Shown: positions 44,402 through 56,451 of the stretch, piece by piece
Position numbering within the stretch: position 1 is the first letter of the stretch
Layout of the letters: the number at the start of each line of letters is the position of its first letter
Assembly: GCA_027946555.1 (NCBI GenBank)
Contig: JAPEVC010000050.1
Location: forward strand, 62,001-126,000
Source of the DNA: Gnomoniopsis sp. IMI 355080
Lineage: Eukaryota; Ascomycota; Sordariomycetes; Diaporthales; Gnomoniaceae
Direction: 5' to 3'
Length of the DNA: 64,000 nucleotides
The notes under the pieces: model-generated
What the model was told of the DNA's origin: nothing
What the model saw: only the letters and a program-made list of their open reading frames with translations
Databases searched by the model: none
Translations under genes and position numbers: made by a program

Positions 44402-46339
44402 ATGCATCGCAAAACGTACCAATACACATCGCTACGTTCGAAGGACTCTTTACGCCTACTAGTCCTTGATCCAGCATCTTTCAAAAGCGCCACACTGAGT
44501 TGCTCGATCACTCAATATCGACTCCAGATGCCTGATGTACCGGAGTATTGTGCTGTCTCCTACGAATGGGGCAAGAATAATGCCTCGCAATACTTGAAGA
44601 TCAGATGTGATAATGGCACTTCTTATATGAGAATAACTCCTAACGTCAACGAATTGTTGAGATATTTTCGGAAACTCGACGAACCGCACTACTTATGGAT
44701 CGACGCCATCTGCATCAACCAGGCAGATAACGAAGAGAAAGCCAGCCAGATTGCATTGATGGGCCAGATATACGAAAATGCAAGGCAGGTTCACATATGG
44801 CTTGGACTCGAAGATGACGCAACCGCCCAAGTTTTCAGATTCTACCAAGAAGCGTCCCTCCTCCGAGAGAGGGAGAAACAATGGGATCTGCCCGGAGACC
44901 TCGTTAATCTCATGAGGAAAGTCTTCGGTCCTGGAACAGGAATTTCGATGGCTGCAGGATTTGATGAGATCGTAAAATTTCTTGACAGAAAATGGTTCTC
45001 ACGTCGCTGGGTCATTCAGGAGGCCAGCCTTGCTCGTGAGGGCATCGTCCACTGTGGCTCACGTTCCATTCCGTTGTCTCCACTATGCTTGGGAGCAAGC
45101 AAGTTCCAGGCACTGGATATGTCGGATTATGAGACCAAGATGTTGGTTAGCTTGAAGAAAAAGCACCACAAACGCCCCATCTTGGAGCTCTTATGGGACT
45201 TCCACGAGGCTGCCTGCGAGGATCCAAGGGACCGCATAGCTGCTTTTCTGGGGTTGGCATCAGACATTCACGGCTTTACGCTCGATTACAATGACCATTG
45301 TGCTAATATATATCAGAAGCTTGCCCTGCATCTAATCGGAGTCGGTACTAAAGATATTGGTCTCCAGGTCTTGCTTCACTCATTCGAGTTCGGCTCTCTC
45401 AAGCGGCCAGAGGACCCAACCTATCCCTCCTGGGTCCCGAATTGGACATCAGCTCGACGAAGACGTCTGCCTTATAATTCGCGTATCAGGAATACGGATA
45501 CATATGAATGCTACCCAGTTCGTCCCGGGCATACTTATGAAATGTTTCCCACTGCTCCTGGCTCCACCCACACAGCGAATGTGGCCCCGGTTGGTGGGGC
45601 TCTCAAGGTAACCTGGCATCACTCCAACGGTGGACCACTTGGCCGACGGGTCATTCAGGCTAGAAAGTTCAACATGATCTCGCAAGACAAAGAAACAAGC
45701 ACGAAACGGGTCCTAAAACTGTTGTTCGAAATTTTCGGCTCCCCTTCGGATTCTATTCTGCCGTTACTTGTGCTTTCTTGTTTGTTACATGCAGTCGTTG
45801 AATTTCGTCGTGGCTCTGGCAGAGGACGAAAGTTGTCTAGCATGACTTTCAACGACTATTTGACAAAAATCACAGAATATCTTCCGACGCAGCCTCAGCC
45901 ACAGACAGCCGTCCTTAAACCCTTAAGATATCTGGACTGCCTGCTTGAAGAATTCTGTCTTTTGGAAATGGAATCGCTGCATCCTGAGCTCGAGAACGTC
46001 AAGTGTTACGGACTCGGCCCATTAGAGACCAAGGTCAACGATATGATGGTACCGCTATGGAGTCCAGAGACGCAGCCAGACGAAATATACCGAGATATGT
46101 TGAGTTCGAGGGGTTTGAATGTGAACTTCACAACAATGTTAGCCGTTCGCTCAGCGTCTGAGGGTTTCAGCTCTCTCAGCACCGTCGAAGAAAATTCAGA
46201 TGAACATTGCCAGGTTGTGGGTCCAGCATTCTGTGTTGTATCAGAGGATAGAATTAATCACTACTATAGTCCCCTTTCGAACTCGGATGAGGATGGCTGC
46301 TCGGGGAAGCAAGAATTCTATTCAGTGTGTCTTTTATGA
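44402..46339 (+). CDS. HET-domain protein (heterokaryon incompatibility)
   Basis: Fungal non-self-recognition protein. The HET domain acts as a cell-death trigger related to TIR domains (established for the family). Single exon, 645 aa. Domain blocks: YCAVSYEWGKN, PHYLWIDAICINQADN, SQIALMGQIYENARQVHIWLG, WFSRRWVIQEASLAREG and DPRDRIAAFLGLASD, covering residues about 45-300. The C-terminal half (about 320-645) has no domain I recognise: no WD40, NACHT or ankyrin repeats. That fits the many stand-alone HET proteins. Expression may be affected by the 15-bp tandem repeat just upstream. A second HET gene lies at 56452. Confidence 0.93.
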   Translation: MHRKTYQYTSLRSKDSLRLLVLDPASFKSATLSCSITQYRLQMPDVPEYCAVSYEWGKNNASQYLKIRCDNGTSYMRITPNVNELLRYFRKLDEPHYLWIDAICINQADNEEKASQIALMGQIYENARQVHIWLGLEDDATAQVFRFYQEASLLREREKQWDLPGDLVNLMRKVFGPGTGISMAAGFDEIVKFLDRKWFSRRWVIQEASLAREGIVHCGSRSIPLSPLCLGASKFQALDMSDYETKMLVSLKKKHHKRPILELLWDFHEAACEDPRDRIAAFLGLASDIHGFTLDYNDHCANIYQKLALHLIGVGTKDIGLQVLLHSFEFGSLKRPEDPTYPSWVPNWTSARRRRLPYNSRIRNTDTYECYPVRPGHTYEMFPTAPGSTHTANVAPVGGALKVTWHHSNGGPLGRRVIQARKFNMISQDKETSTKRVLKLLFEIFGSPSDSILPLLVLSCLLHAVVEFRRGSGRGRKLSSMTFNDYLTKITEYLPTQPQPQTAVLKPLRYLDCLLEEFCLLEMESLHPELENVKCYGLGPLETKVNDMMVPLWSPETQPDEIYRDMLSSRGLNVNFTTMLAVRSASEGFSSLSTVEENSDEHCQVVGPAFCVVSEDRINHYYSPLSNSDEDGCSGKQEFYSVCLL

Positions 46340-49300
46340 TGCATCTTACCCTTCTCACATGTTGTATAATTCATCTGCGATTTGCTTCTAGAGCAGGTCA
46401 TTGGAATAGTTCTTTTCTGACGGCTCTGAAACAAGGCTTCTGATTCTTGCGTTGACTGCTAGGCAAAGTTTTGTCATTGCTTAAGGGTGAATGCGGGCAA
46501 TGCAAGCAAAACAGGAGATTTTTCGCGGCAGCGGGCATGCACATCTTCACTTTCACCTAAGACAGGCTTACAAAGGTATCTCAGACTTGGGTAGAAGCCC
46601 ACTAAGGATAGTCACAGCATAGAGCTTGATTGTAGTTCTATATGTACTCCCATTTACTTCAGAAACGATCGTTGCAGGTGGGGCCTAGCTGGGATGCTCG
46701 GGTCTCATCTACACCGAGACGAGACTCGACTTTAGAAGCTTAAGAGGATCAGTGCATCAAAGCACGAGCAGCTACACGCTGGAGCTGACACTAAATACTC
46801 CCAGATTTATTCACGCTTTGTATGTTGATGGAAGTCACAGTATACGCGAGTCCAGGAGTATGACCGTGATTTTGTCGAGTACACATCTTGTTTGATCCAT
46901 CTGTATTTCCGTGACAACTAACTTCATAACCATTATTTGAGCACATCAACAAGGCACCGTAGATGTCCTATAATCGATATTGATGGTAATGACAGACGCC
47001 TTCGCCTCGCTGTCTTTTGTATAGCCACTAATTCAACAGAAGTCTTTAGTTAATTTCAAGTGCCATTGATGACTGGCAAGGTAGCCTGCAAATGCGAACC
47101 TGCTCGGACCCGACTTTTCCACGTGGTGCCAACAGTATAATGCTTGGTACACACGCCATGTCTCAAGTCTCACTGGCTCGCACGAGACAAGTATTGTCGA
47201 TCAAGTATTGGTCAATACTTGCCACCCTAAATGAAGCTTATGGTTGGTCTAGGGCAACGTGCCTGGACAACCATAGCACAGTCCTCGATGTGTGTTGGGC
47301 TGCTGCTCACATCTCTTCCACTAGTCAGGTACCTTCTTATAATAGCATTGATCGCTTCTCAAGCTTGGATCGTTTCCCTCCGGACTGATGATCGGGTATC
47401 AAGTTTCGTCTCCTTGCATACATCTGTATATTCAGTGTTCCCTTTTTATATATGCTGTCGTTATGTTCGAAGGGATTCGATGACATATTGAACACTATTA
47501 AACACTCTTGGGAATTCTTGAGCAACATGTTCCCATTGTTGTTTGCAAGCCCCGTTATAATACTTAGATAATCATAAGGATGGACATGTTCATACGTACG
47601 CAGTGTCTTTCCTGGTTTTTTTTTAACGTCCTTTGTGAAAAGAAATGTACAGGACTAGTGAGTTCCCTCGTTATATGATTTTCTTTGATTGCCAAACCTC
47701 CCAGGCTGTCCTGGCCAGATCTCCGTCACGCGAAAGGTGGTATGTGCCAAACATAAACCGCAATGACAATCCTTCGGTTTTGGAAAGGCCTAACCCACGT
47801 TTCACAAATATGCATTCATACATCGAGTGTAAAGATATAAATGCCATGTTAGTGCCCCGTCAACGTTATTCGTAAGCTTTTCGGAGCTAGAAATATGCCC
47901 TCGTCGGTAAAGCTCGGTGAAGGTAATCGATCCAGCTATGAGGAGCTCGCAATCAGCTTAGTAGAAAGAAGTAGTAATCTGGAGCTTCTCAAAAAACAAG
48001 CTCTATATAAGTGTTGTTTCATCTGGAAGTGTTCTGATAGGACCTTCACAACTAGCTGGACTTGCGGTTAGACTAGGCCTTTAGGCCATGTCAACTACTG
48101 CATGGTCTAGTCTCGACTTAGCTATAGTATAGTTAGTACACCGTGTATCTCTTGCCGTAACTCCGAGCAACGCCTTCACCCCGCCGCCACCGATCTCTTC
48201 GATAAGTCATCACCTGTATATTAGCACAATTTCATCTTTCCAATTGAGATTTAGTAAAGATATTGATCACCTTCGTCCGGTCTTAGGAACGTCCACTAAC
48301 ATCGCTGCACTACCCAAGCCGGGCATAGCTAAAACCGGGAATCGGAGCACTGGATAGCCTTTCAGTACAGCAGTGCTATGGGAAAACGCAAGCGGAAAGT
48401 GAAAAAACTGGAATATTCAAGGAGATATAACCTTTATTAATATCATAAATTCGCGTTGAGAATATCTTCACCATGCGAATAGTCTATCACTCTACAAACC
48501 TAGGGAATGCGTCATTGTATGACAGAGTCAAGCTAATCCTACCAAAGGCGGTTCCGTGAAGGTCCTTCTAAGTCCGCCCGAGCTTTGATCCTTGTACAGC
48601 GCACCATAGGCGTACTTATTGGGGCGGATACGAATACATGACCATTGCGAAACACCAGTGCCTACGTGGCTAACGTGGCATTCCCCAAACCCGGTCAACT
48701 AACGCATAAGAACCTTGGAAAGACGGCCGGCTCGGATCGCCCACTAAAAGGATCCTGGCAATTGGTCAAAGTGGCTGGTGGCAACATGCCCCTGCTTGAT
48801 TAGTAGCCTCTAAGGTAGAATCTATTATGTATGATTTTCTCTCTGGTTTAGCACCAAATTAGCCAGGCACAGGAAGAATACTTCCTCTCAGCCATAACAC
48901 GACTTTATGACAATGCCCTTCAAAAATTGGACCTTTGTCTATCGCAGCGAATTCTTGGCTCGAACAAAACAATAAGAGGTGTGACCCGTGCGGGTCTACG
49001 GCAGCCAAAGCTGGGGGTAGCTCTCAAGGCCTGGATCCTAAGCTCCGTTCGATTAGTAGTCAGGACCAGTTGTTGTATGGCTAGATGACTTAGTATTAGT
49101 GTCCAAGAGAATGAGGACTACGGTCTGACAGGCTCCAGAAAAGATCAGCCAAACCTGAAAATGCACAAGCGTTGACGTCGGGTATCACGGACATGCGTAC
49201 TGCCCAATGTCCCATCTATAAGAAGGACTGAGGTCTCATGCGACTTTACCGATTTTCCTACTTCTATTGTGTGAAGAACAGTTCCAACTTGCTAGCTACC

Positions 49301-49387
49301 ACACTACCAGGTATAGACGTTCTCATTTCATCAAGCACAGTATCACTCGTCGACGACATCTACCAAATCCCTCTCACCGCCAGCAAT
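46340..49387. other. 3 kb gene desert
   Basis: No coding frame with domain character on either strand; frames are short and interrupted, and composition is AT-leaning. I could not see terminal inverted repeats, long direct repeats or transposase motifs by eye, and no tRNA-like B-box was spotted. It could be decayed mobile DNA or simply intergenic. Confidence 0.35.
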
Positions 49388-49933
49388 ATGCGTTTCACGG
49401 CCTTGATTGTTGCCTTCGCCTCCGTGGCCATGGTAAGTTGCCAACATCCCGTCTCCGACAGTCCTACCGAGCCGGGTGATTAATACTAACATCACGATGT
49501 CAAGGCTCAAACGTCGACCTCCAGCTCCAGCACTAGCTCATCGTCCTCATCATCGTCCACGATGTCCTCCACCAACTCGGCGTCTATTTCTTCCGCCGTT
49601 TCCAGTGCTCTGGCTTCCCTGAGCAGCAAGGAATCTTCTGAGCTGTCCTCTATCACCTCCGCCTATGGAAGCCGCGCTTCTTCCATCAGCGCTGAGCTCT
49701 CCACAGCTACTGGGTCCGTTGCTAGCTCTCTTTCGTCTGAGCTCTCTAGCCTCTCCAGCAGCGTTGCGATGGCAACCTCGTCCGTTGGGAGCGCTGCTGC
49801 GAGTGAGGCCTCATCGGCATCAAGCAGCGCTTCAGAGACATCGAGCAGCAGCGCTTTTGCCCCGGCTCAGACGGCTGCTATGGGACTGGGTGCGCTGTTT
49901 GGTGGTGCTGCCCTCCTTGCTGGTAACTTGTAA
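49388..49933 (+). CDS. Ser/Ala-rich GPI-type cell-wall protein
   Basis: Small surface protein. Exons: 49388-49432 and 49505-49933 (157 aa); the intron 49433-49504 has GTAAGT, a TACTAAC-type branch and TCAAG. Exon 1 plus the next residues form a signal peptide (MRFTALIVAFASVAM|AQ). The mature chain is almost entirely Ser, Ala, Thr and Glu (SSxxSS blocks, AYGSRASSISAELSTATGS) and ends with a hydrophobic GPI-attachment-like tail (MGLGALFGGAALLAGNL). Such chains are heavily O-mannosylated wall fillers or adhesion stalks; no ligand-binding domain is present. Confidence 0.8.
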
Positions 49934-50300
49934 TCGACAGAGGTATAATGCAGTTGTCTTTTTGTGTCGCCACCATCAAATTTACGAATGCATTTAACAA
50001 ACCAAATAATATTATGCAATAATAAATCATCCAATGAGACGAGAGTGAAAATTTTCATGAGAATTATCATTTCCTTGTACGTGAGGGATGTTCTTGAAGT
50101 ATGTCTACGATGGTTGGTTGGTCATTATCAGCCATACTTGAATGGATGTTTCCCGTTTGTATTCATCGACTACTACCGTAGCATCTACTCCGTGACCCCC
50201 ATCTAACCGACGACAATAGAGTTAATGCTATCTCGAAATATATCTATGTAGGTTATTGGAGTCCAATCGCCGGAGCCCAGGGTGTCCACATGCGACTGGA
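49934..50300. other. Convergent 3' intergenic spacer
   Basis: AT-rich spacer between the GPI-type protein and the dehydrogenase gene; no coding region. Confidence 0.4.
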
Positions 50301-51457
50301 TTAAACGTCGTCTTGAGGATACCTGGTCCCTCCTTGCCTCCTGATCTCATCCATAATTTCCATAACACGAATTGTTTCCGACCAAGGCATGACCGCACTC
50401 TCCTTCCGGCCGGCCGCGAGATCTAGGGCTGTATTATCAGCCTCATAAATGAAACCCTGAGCGGTTTGTTTGTAATCGTGCTTCACGCCTTGGGGCTTGT
50501 CCGCACCCGTCCACTTTGGATAGACGGTAAATGATGTTGGATGAGAAGGAGCACCGCCCTCGACTTCAATGAACCCATCGGTTCCATCGATCACGGCGAC
50601 AACCTTGGTGTCGCCATTTTTCCGCTCTGTTGTCGATGTGATGATGCCCTGACGCCCACTGCTTGGATAGTGGAGAAGAACACTGGTGGTCACTTCGATG
50701 CCCTGGACGAAGGACTGTGCAGCTTTGATTGTAGGATTCTCTGCTTTCTCTGGGGGATTCGGATCGAGCATCAGAATGTTCCATGTTAAGGGGTAGATGC
50801 CAATGTCAAGCATCGACCCAGCTCCAAGTGAAATATTCTTGTATCTCGAGGTCGGAGGGAGAGCGGCGATGTCCACATACATCTGGAAGTCAGAGGACAC
50901 CCTGAAAACCTCCCCGATGGCTTTCTCCTCATACATCAGTCTTCTGAGGTCAGCCACCAAGGGCCGATGGCGAAGCCACATGGCCTCGGCGACATAAACA
51001 CCCTTTTCTTTGGCAGCATCGAATATTTCCTTGGCTTCTCGGGCGTTGATGGTGAAGGCCTTCTCACAGAGCACATTCTTCCCCGCAGCGATGGCAGCAA
51101 GGCAATCGCGCTTGTGGAAGCCGTGAGGAGAGCCAATGTAGACGCAGTCCACGTTGGGATCAGCATAGACCGCGTCGTAACTCGCATAGATGGACGGCTG
51201 GATAGGAGCATTGGCTAGATACTTGGAAGCAAAGTCCTGGCCCTTGTCGATGGACGAGGACCCAATTGCTTGGATGATGTGCTTTGCTTTGGCGTCTGGA
51301 CGGGGAAGCGCCAAGTCCGCCACGAACCAGGACGAGATTAAGCCCGTGGCTAGGGTGGAATGGTCAGCTAGACTTGTTGAACGGTGGAGGCCGGATTGGG
51401 CATCGCAAGCTTACTGATGATGCCCCAACGGCAGCTTGGAATATCTGATCCGGCCAT
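50301..51457 (-). CDS. Gfo/Idh/MocA dehydrogenase (dimeric dihydrodiol / D-xylose dehydrogenase type)
   Basis: NADP-dependent oxidoreductase acting on sugars or dihydrodiols. Exons: 51457-51415 and 51349-50301 (363 aa); the 65-nt intron (GTAAGC...CCTAG) splits CRWGII|TTGLISSWFVADL, the Rossmann start. Further marks: YDAVYADPNVDCVYIGSPHG, the active-site lysine in VLCEKAFTINA, and EAMWLRHRPLV, typical of the dihydrodiol dehydrogenase group. The C-terminal half carries GAGSMLDIGIYPL and the glycine-rich strand IDGTDGFIEVEGGA. A start inside exon 2 would remove the nucleotide-binding loop, so the two-exon model is preferred. Substrate not determinable. Confidence 0.92.
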
Positions 51458-52670
51458 CTTCTTCGCTTGCTTTGTTCTACAACCTTGTTCTGCTTCGGGA
51501 AGACTTCCGAGACCGGATCCGTTGCCAGGAAATAAAGCTGGGGAAAGTGGAGTGAGCTGATTATGTAATATGTACTGCTCCACACTGGTCGCCCCATAAG
51601 GTACCCATGTAACCTTGTTCCGACGACATGGCTTGCCATCACTGCAAACATCGATGGGTAATTGTGATACTATGAAATGCCTGACGTTGTAACAGAAAAT
51701 CAAGGTTTGTCTTATATATCCAGGAGGGTCTTGGGTCTCAAAGCTTTCCCTGCGCAAATTTAAATGCCAAGTTGAAGGAAGTGCTTCTGGAGCAAGATCA
51801 GGTCCACAATAAGATACTACAGTATCTATTTTTCTTAAATAGCGACAAGTGTCCTGGTCTAAACGCGGAATGCAAAGTATGTATACTACTCAGCCTCTCG
51901 ACTACCTCATATTGCGTATAAATAATGAATCAGATCAGCAGAATCAGTTCAGTTCTGCCATTACGGCTGAGTTGCTATAGTTTGCGTCAAGTTGATGGGC
52001 TTCCCTTTCAACCTCTTATGTCTCTTCGATTTCTCGTCTCGCAGAAACGCAACTGCGAGAAATAGCCTTGGACCTTGGTACTCAAAGCCACATTGAAAAC
52101 AACTAAACTCGTATCTTGTTTAATACGTGTAGAGAAGAATCACAGGCTTTGGTTCTCTATGTGAAATTCTTGCGCTAGCAAAGTGCTATAGTGGAAATAT
52201 ATATAAGTAGTCCAAAAGCAGCGGCTGCGAGTGAGTTCCGCAGAGACACTGACAACGGACTCAGCATCCGCTGGGAGGGCTGGCTTGAAGGGCTATCCTG
52301 AAGGGCTGTCGTGAAGGGCAATCGCTTTGAGCGACATTTAAGAACTAACATTACACGGAGTGAAGGGTCGTTTGACAAACTCGCAGGATTCCTCTCGAGG
52401 AATAAAGTATCTTACGGATCTTGAATCCTTCCGACGTGATCTTGGTGAAACCACGTGAAGTGCCGGGATGTCCGAGTCATGTACCGTGATATAACCGCCC
52501 AGGCGATAATAAATAAATGTGGGGCCAGGGGTAAGAGGTCCATCGACCTTCGTCTGCGCCGCTGCAGGAATGTGGTTTGCGGAGTCGACACAATGAATTA
52601 TTCATCGTGTCCCGTATGAAATAATGCGCCCAGAGGTTTCCAAACGAAGAGACTCTCTATTTGATCAATA
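51458..52670. other. 1.2 kb divergent upstream region
   Basis: Between the dehydrogenase and the Clr5 gene. It contains a short run of TGAAGGGCT-like repeats (52284-52320). No coding region supported. Confidence 0.35.
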
Positions 52671-54488
52671 ATGCAGATGCATGCTGTCATGGATATTTCT
52701 CTGGTTAATACCAGGCCATTGCCCTCTCGACCCTCGTCGTCCTCATGTATCGGCAGCTCTAATTCCCATACTTCCTCCAGTACTGAGAACCTGGCTTCGT
52801 CTGCAAGGCCTAATCCGCCCGCAGGAGTCAAGGTTATACAGTACAATTTTGCTGATGCCGAATGGGATCAGCATCGAGAGCAAATCATTCAGCTTTAGTA
52901 AGCCTTCAGACGTTCTTTTTTCTACCCCTATCTCTGTAAAATGGTCTCTCTCACTTCTCGATACAGCTTTGATTACTTTGCCTCTCACACATCGATATCA
53001 CAAATATCCCGTGGACGGCATAAGTGGAAAGGAGGATTTGCCTCCTGACTACAGTAGTAGAATCAATATTGACCTCATCTAGTCGGGATCAGGACCTGAC
53101 GATGATCCAGGTTCAGGAGTATATGAAAAGAGAAAAAGGTTTCGACAAAAGGTTGGTAGCTAGAACAGTACCTAAACAGTCGCCATCTTTGACTGCGTCG
53201 AAGCTAACAGCAGAGCATTAGTATCAAGACTTATAAAGGCCATCTTCGGAGATTGGGCATACGCAAGAACATGAGGAAGGAGGAAGCTGTCCAACTAGCT
53301 TCCGGGAAGACGGTGTCCAGGTTTTGGCCTGATGAGAAAAACTCCAAATATCTCCGTCGCGTGGCACGCCACGTAGGTCAGAGAAGAGAAACAGCGATCC
53401 CCTCTTGGAAACAAATCCAGACGGCCAGCAACGTGTCAACCGTACCAGGACAACTCTACACCGGGGACCTCATGGAATCGGTCGAGGTCGCATTGTTTTA
53501 CGGAGATGTATTTCTACAGGAAATGAACCGCCGGGCACGGACAGTTCCAGCGACAACCACTATACGTGCAGCTCTCGACACAACCAGCGCATCTCTTAGT
53601 ACATCTAATGCCCAGATGCAGTGCGAAGAGGCATTTTTCGATCTATTTGACCAAGGGATTCGTGATATCACAGAAGCTCGCCAACCTCAAGTCGCCTTTG
53701 CCAACCTAAATGCCGCTTTCGATTATCTCAAGGGCGTGCTCGTGGCAGACCATCCAATAATATTCTACCGGCTGGCCGTCATGCTCTTTGTTTGTAGGGG
53801 CTATCCAAAGTCGGATATCGCCCGACAAGTTTGCCGTCTACTTGCAGTCCACTTGTCGCAATTAGGTCGTGTTGTGTTGGGCTCCAACCACCCCATCAAC
53901 CACTGGTGGTCAACTGGTATCAAGCTCCTGGACTCGGGACAGTGGGAGCACGCCGACGCCTTCTTACAAAGTGCACAAGTGTTGGGTTCAAGATACATCG
54001 CGTACGTACCCGGTACTGTCGACCTTATTACATACGCACCTAGCGAAATGCGAGGCCTGAAAGACGATGTACTGCGCGACAAGCTCGAGAACATTGGTCT
54101 GGATACATCTCGGGTGTCTGAGGCGCAGGAAGCTAGATTATGTCTCTCAGAGCTCCTTTTAGGCCAAGGAGAGATTCCCGAGGGGCTGCATATCCTTAGA
54201 GAGGCATGTATGCTTCGACATTTGGACCTAGACCGACCGGCAAGAAAAGCTTTTTGGTTTTCAGAACTTTTCTCCCGGGCAACGGAGCTCGATGAGGCTC
54301 TCGAGATGTTGAAAGAGGCAATAGAGCTGGTCAAGGGAGAGAATGGAGTCGGAGAGGCTGCGTTTTCGATGGCACTAGACGAGGTGCAGATTTCGGATGC
54401 TGGTAACAGTTTGATGCTGAAGCACAAAGCGCTGCAACAAGGGATTCGTATGTTTCAAACACATGTAATGTATCAACAACATAAGTAA
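52671..54488 (+). CDS. Clr5-domain protein
   Basis: Fungal protein with an N-terminal Clr5 domain, a putative nucleic-acid- or chromatin-associated fold named after fission yeast Clr5 and common near HET/NLR loci. Exons: 52671-52897, 53083-53151 and 53222-54488 (520 aa). Intron 1 (185 nt; GTAAGC...TCTAG) and intron 2 (70 nt; GTTGGT, GCTAAC, TTAG) both fall inside the Clr5 domain, as is usual. The domain reads WDQHREQIIQLY | RDQDLTMIQVQEYMKREKGF | IKTYKGHLRRLGIRKN (about residues 66-115). The remaining 400 residues are helical and TPR-like by eye (LGSRYIAYVPG, EGLHILREACMLRHLD). Exact start uncertain: three in-frame ATGs occur in the first seven codons. Confidence 0.88.
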
Positions 54489-54837
54489 TAATTGTATGAA
54501 GGACATAGCCAGCGCCAAATGCACCCATTCTGTTTTCTTCAGGGAAAGTGATCTAAGTAGAGACTAATTAATAGTTAACACGGCATTCAAGGATGAGATG
54601 TCGTTAGAGGGCCGATATTAGGTAATCAAAGCTCCATAGTCTTTACCCGAAGCATGCGCGGGTCCAAATTTGCCCGCTTTAGAAACTACAACGTTGAAGC
54701 TCCGTCTCGGCTCGTTGAGATATTCATTCATCTCTACAGATTACCCTTTAGAAATAATCTCAATATTCTGGAAAAACATCTACCCTGTTTCCATAACCAG
54801 TGCTCTCATTATTGTTATCTTGCGGGTAGTCCTCATG
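54489..54837. other. Intergenic upstream of NAT gene
   Basis: Short spacer. The frame of the NAT exon is open back to about 54670 with non-ATG codons; a further 5' exon cannot be excluded. Confidence 0.35.
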
Positions 54838-55850
54838 ATGGTGACGTATACACCCCAACAGCTCGAGCTGTATTTCGAACACCTGCACTTCGACCGGCAA
54901 CGGCTCTTCACGGACGACAGACTGAGGAATTTGACTCTCCTTCAGCAGCATCATTTAGCTAAAGTCACTTTCGACAGCGTTGCCTTACACTACTCGCCTA
55001 CTAGACTTTTGTCTCTAGACCCCGAAGACTTGCTACAAAAGATCGTGGTCAATTCTCGCGGCGGTTACTGTATGGAAGTTAATACGTTGTTTGGCATCGT
55101 CTTAAGAAGCTTAGGATATAATGTTATTAGTGTTGGAGGAAGAGTGAAACATAAGAAATGGTAAGCATATAATGGTTAATGCTGTTATTTCTTTGCGGGA
55201 TGAAGAAATTGACATGACGAATGTGAACGTTTGATATTCATTACGATGGAATGCTGATGATTTTGGACGGCAGGAGTCATATGGTAAACATAGTTACCAT
55301 TAATCAGTCCAAATACCTCGTCGATGTTGGCTTTGGGGCTAAAGAGCCCACACATCCAATCCTCTTGAAGGATGGTCACGACTTTAGCGGTCTTCTTTCC
55401 TCCAGAGGGCGGCTTGATCTCAAACACCTGGACAAACACTCAGTTGAAGCAAAAGCGGACCCGTCGCAACGACTGTGGATCTATTCTGTCAAGTCCAACC
55501 CTCAAGCTGATTGGGAGGAGATGTATTCGTTCACGGAGACAGAATTCTTTCCCGAGGACTTCGCCATGATGAGCTATTTCGTCTCGACAAGGCCTGATAG
55601 CTGGTTCGTACAGGAAGTGGTAGCCTATAGAATGTTGATGGATCAAAATAACGGAGAATTGGTCGGAGAGGTTGCTTTGCACGGAGATGTGTTGAAGATA
55701 CGGCTGAATGGAAAAGAAGAAGTTGTGACAAAACTGAGGAATGAAGAGGAAAGGATCAAGGCGCTTGCAAAAGAATTTGATATCCAGTTGACCGAGCGAG
55801 AACAACGGGCTATAATTGGACTAGTGAGTGAAATCAGGGTGAAGGAATAA
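54838..55850 (+). CDS. Arylamine N-acetyltransferase
   Basis: Transfers acetyl (or malonyl) from CoA to arylamines; in fungi such enzymes detoxify plant benzoxazinone-derived aminophenols and other aromatic amines. Exons: 54838-55160 and 55274-55850 (299 aa). The 113-nt intron (GTAAGC, GCTGATG, GGCAG) joins VKHKKW to SHMVNIV. The catalytic triad is complete: Cys78 in RGGYCMEVN, His110 in WSHMVNIVTI and Asp125 in VDVGFG. The N-terminal YTPQQLELYFEHL matches the family start; an ATG directly before (54835) would add one residue. It lies next to the Clr5 gene, and 4 kb from a VAO-type oxidase of aromatic compounds. Confidence 0.93.
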
Positions 55851-56451
55851 ATTTGAGGATACCAGGACACCAGCACTTATACACACTCACCGCATACGAA
55901 GAGGAAAGACTTATCAAATGCACTCGGAACAAGGTGCATCGAGTTTTCGAAGGATATATGAAAGGTCTTATTTTTCGTTGCTCGAACTGAACAATTCGAA
56001 CATGCTACCCAAAGAAGAAGAAATCTGTTCACTTGGAGACCAAACACCTCCCCTGCACTTACCACTGAGTGCAAACTTGAAACAATGATCGCACCTGCTT
56101 CAACCGAGTATCAGAAGGTGGCTTTCATAGATCTCAAGATCATATAGGTAAGGAGAATGTCTCAAACGTCGTGGTACAGCATCTATAGTGCATCAGCGTG
56201 GCTGAGGATCTTAGCATATGACTGGCAGTCTGGCGCGCCAAGGCCGAGGGCGCATACACGTCGTTCAAGCTGAACATGGCTGGATTCGGGACTGATCTTG
56301 ATTCGCTATACGCCCAATGATCACACGCCGCTGACTGAGTCTCCCCATTGCCATATATTAGTCTCGCAAGCCATCCTAATCGCTTTCATCATCTCTTACA
56401 GTTCGTGATTTAGTTCTGGTCTAGCGGTATCTTTTCAACAGCCGTTTCACG
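55851..56451. other. Intergenic upstream of second HET gene
   Basis: 0.6 kb without supported coding sequence. Confidence 0.4.

Noticed and set aside
44233..44511. Minus-strand frame with RSLVV repeats
   Set aside because: It is the antisense reading of the 15-bp tandem array and the start of the HET gene.
52284..52320. Short TGAAGGGCT-like repeats upstream of the Clr5 gene
   Set aside because: Three imperfect short copies only; too little to separate from chance.
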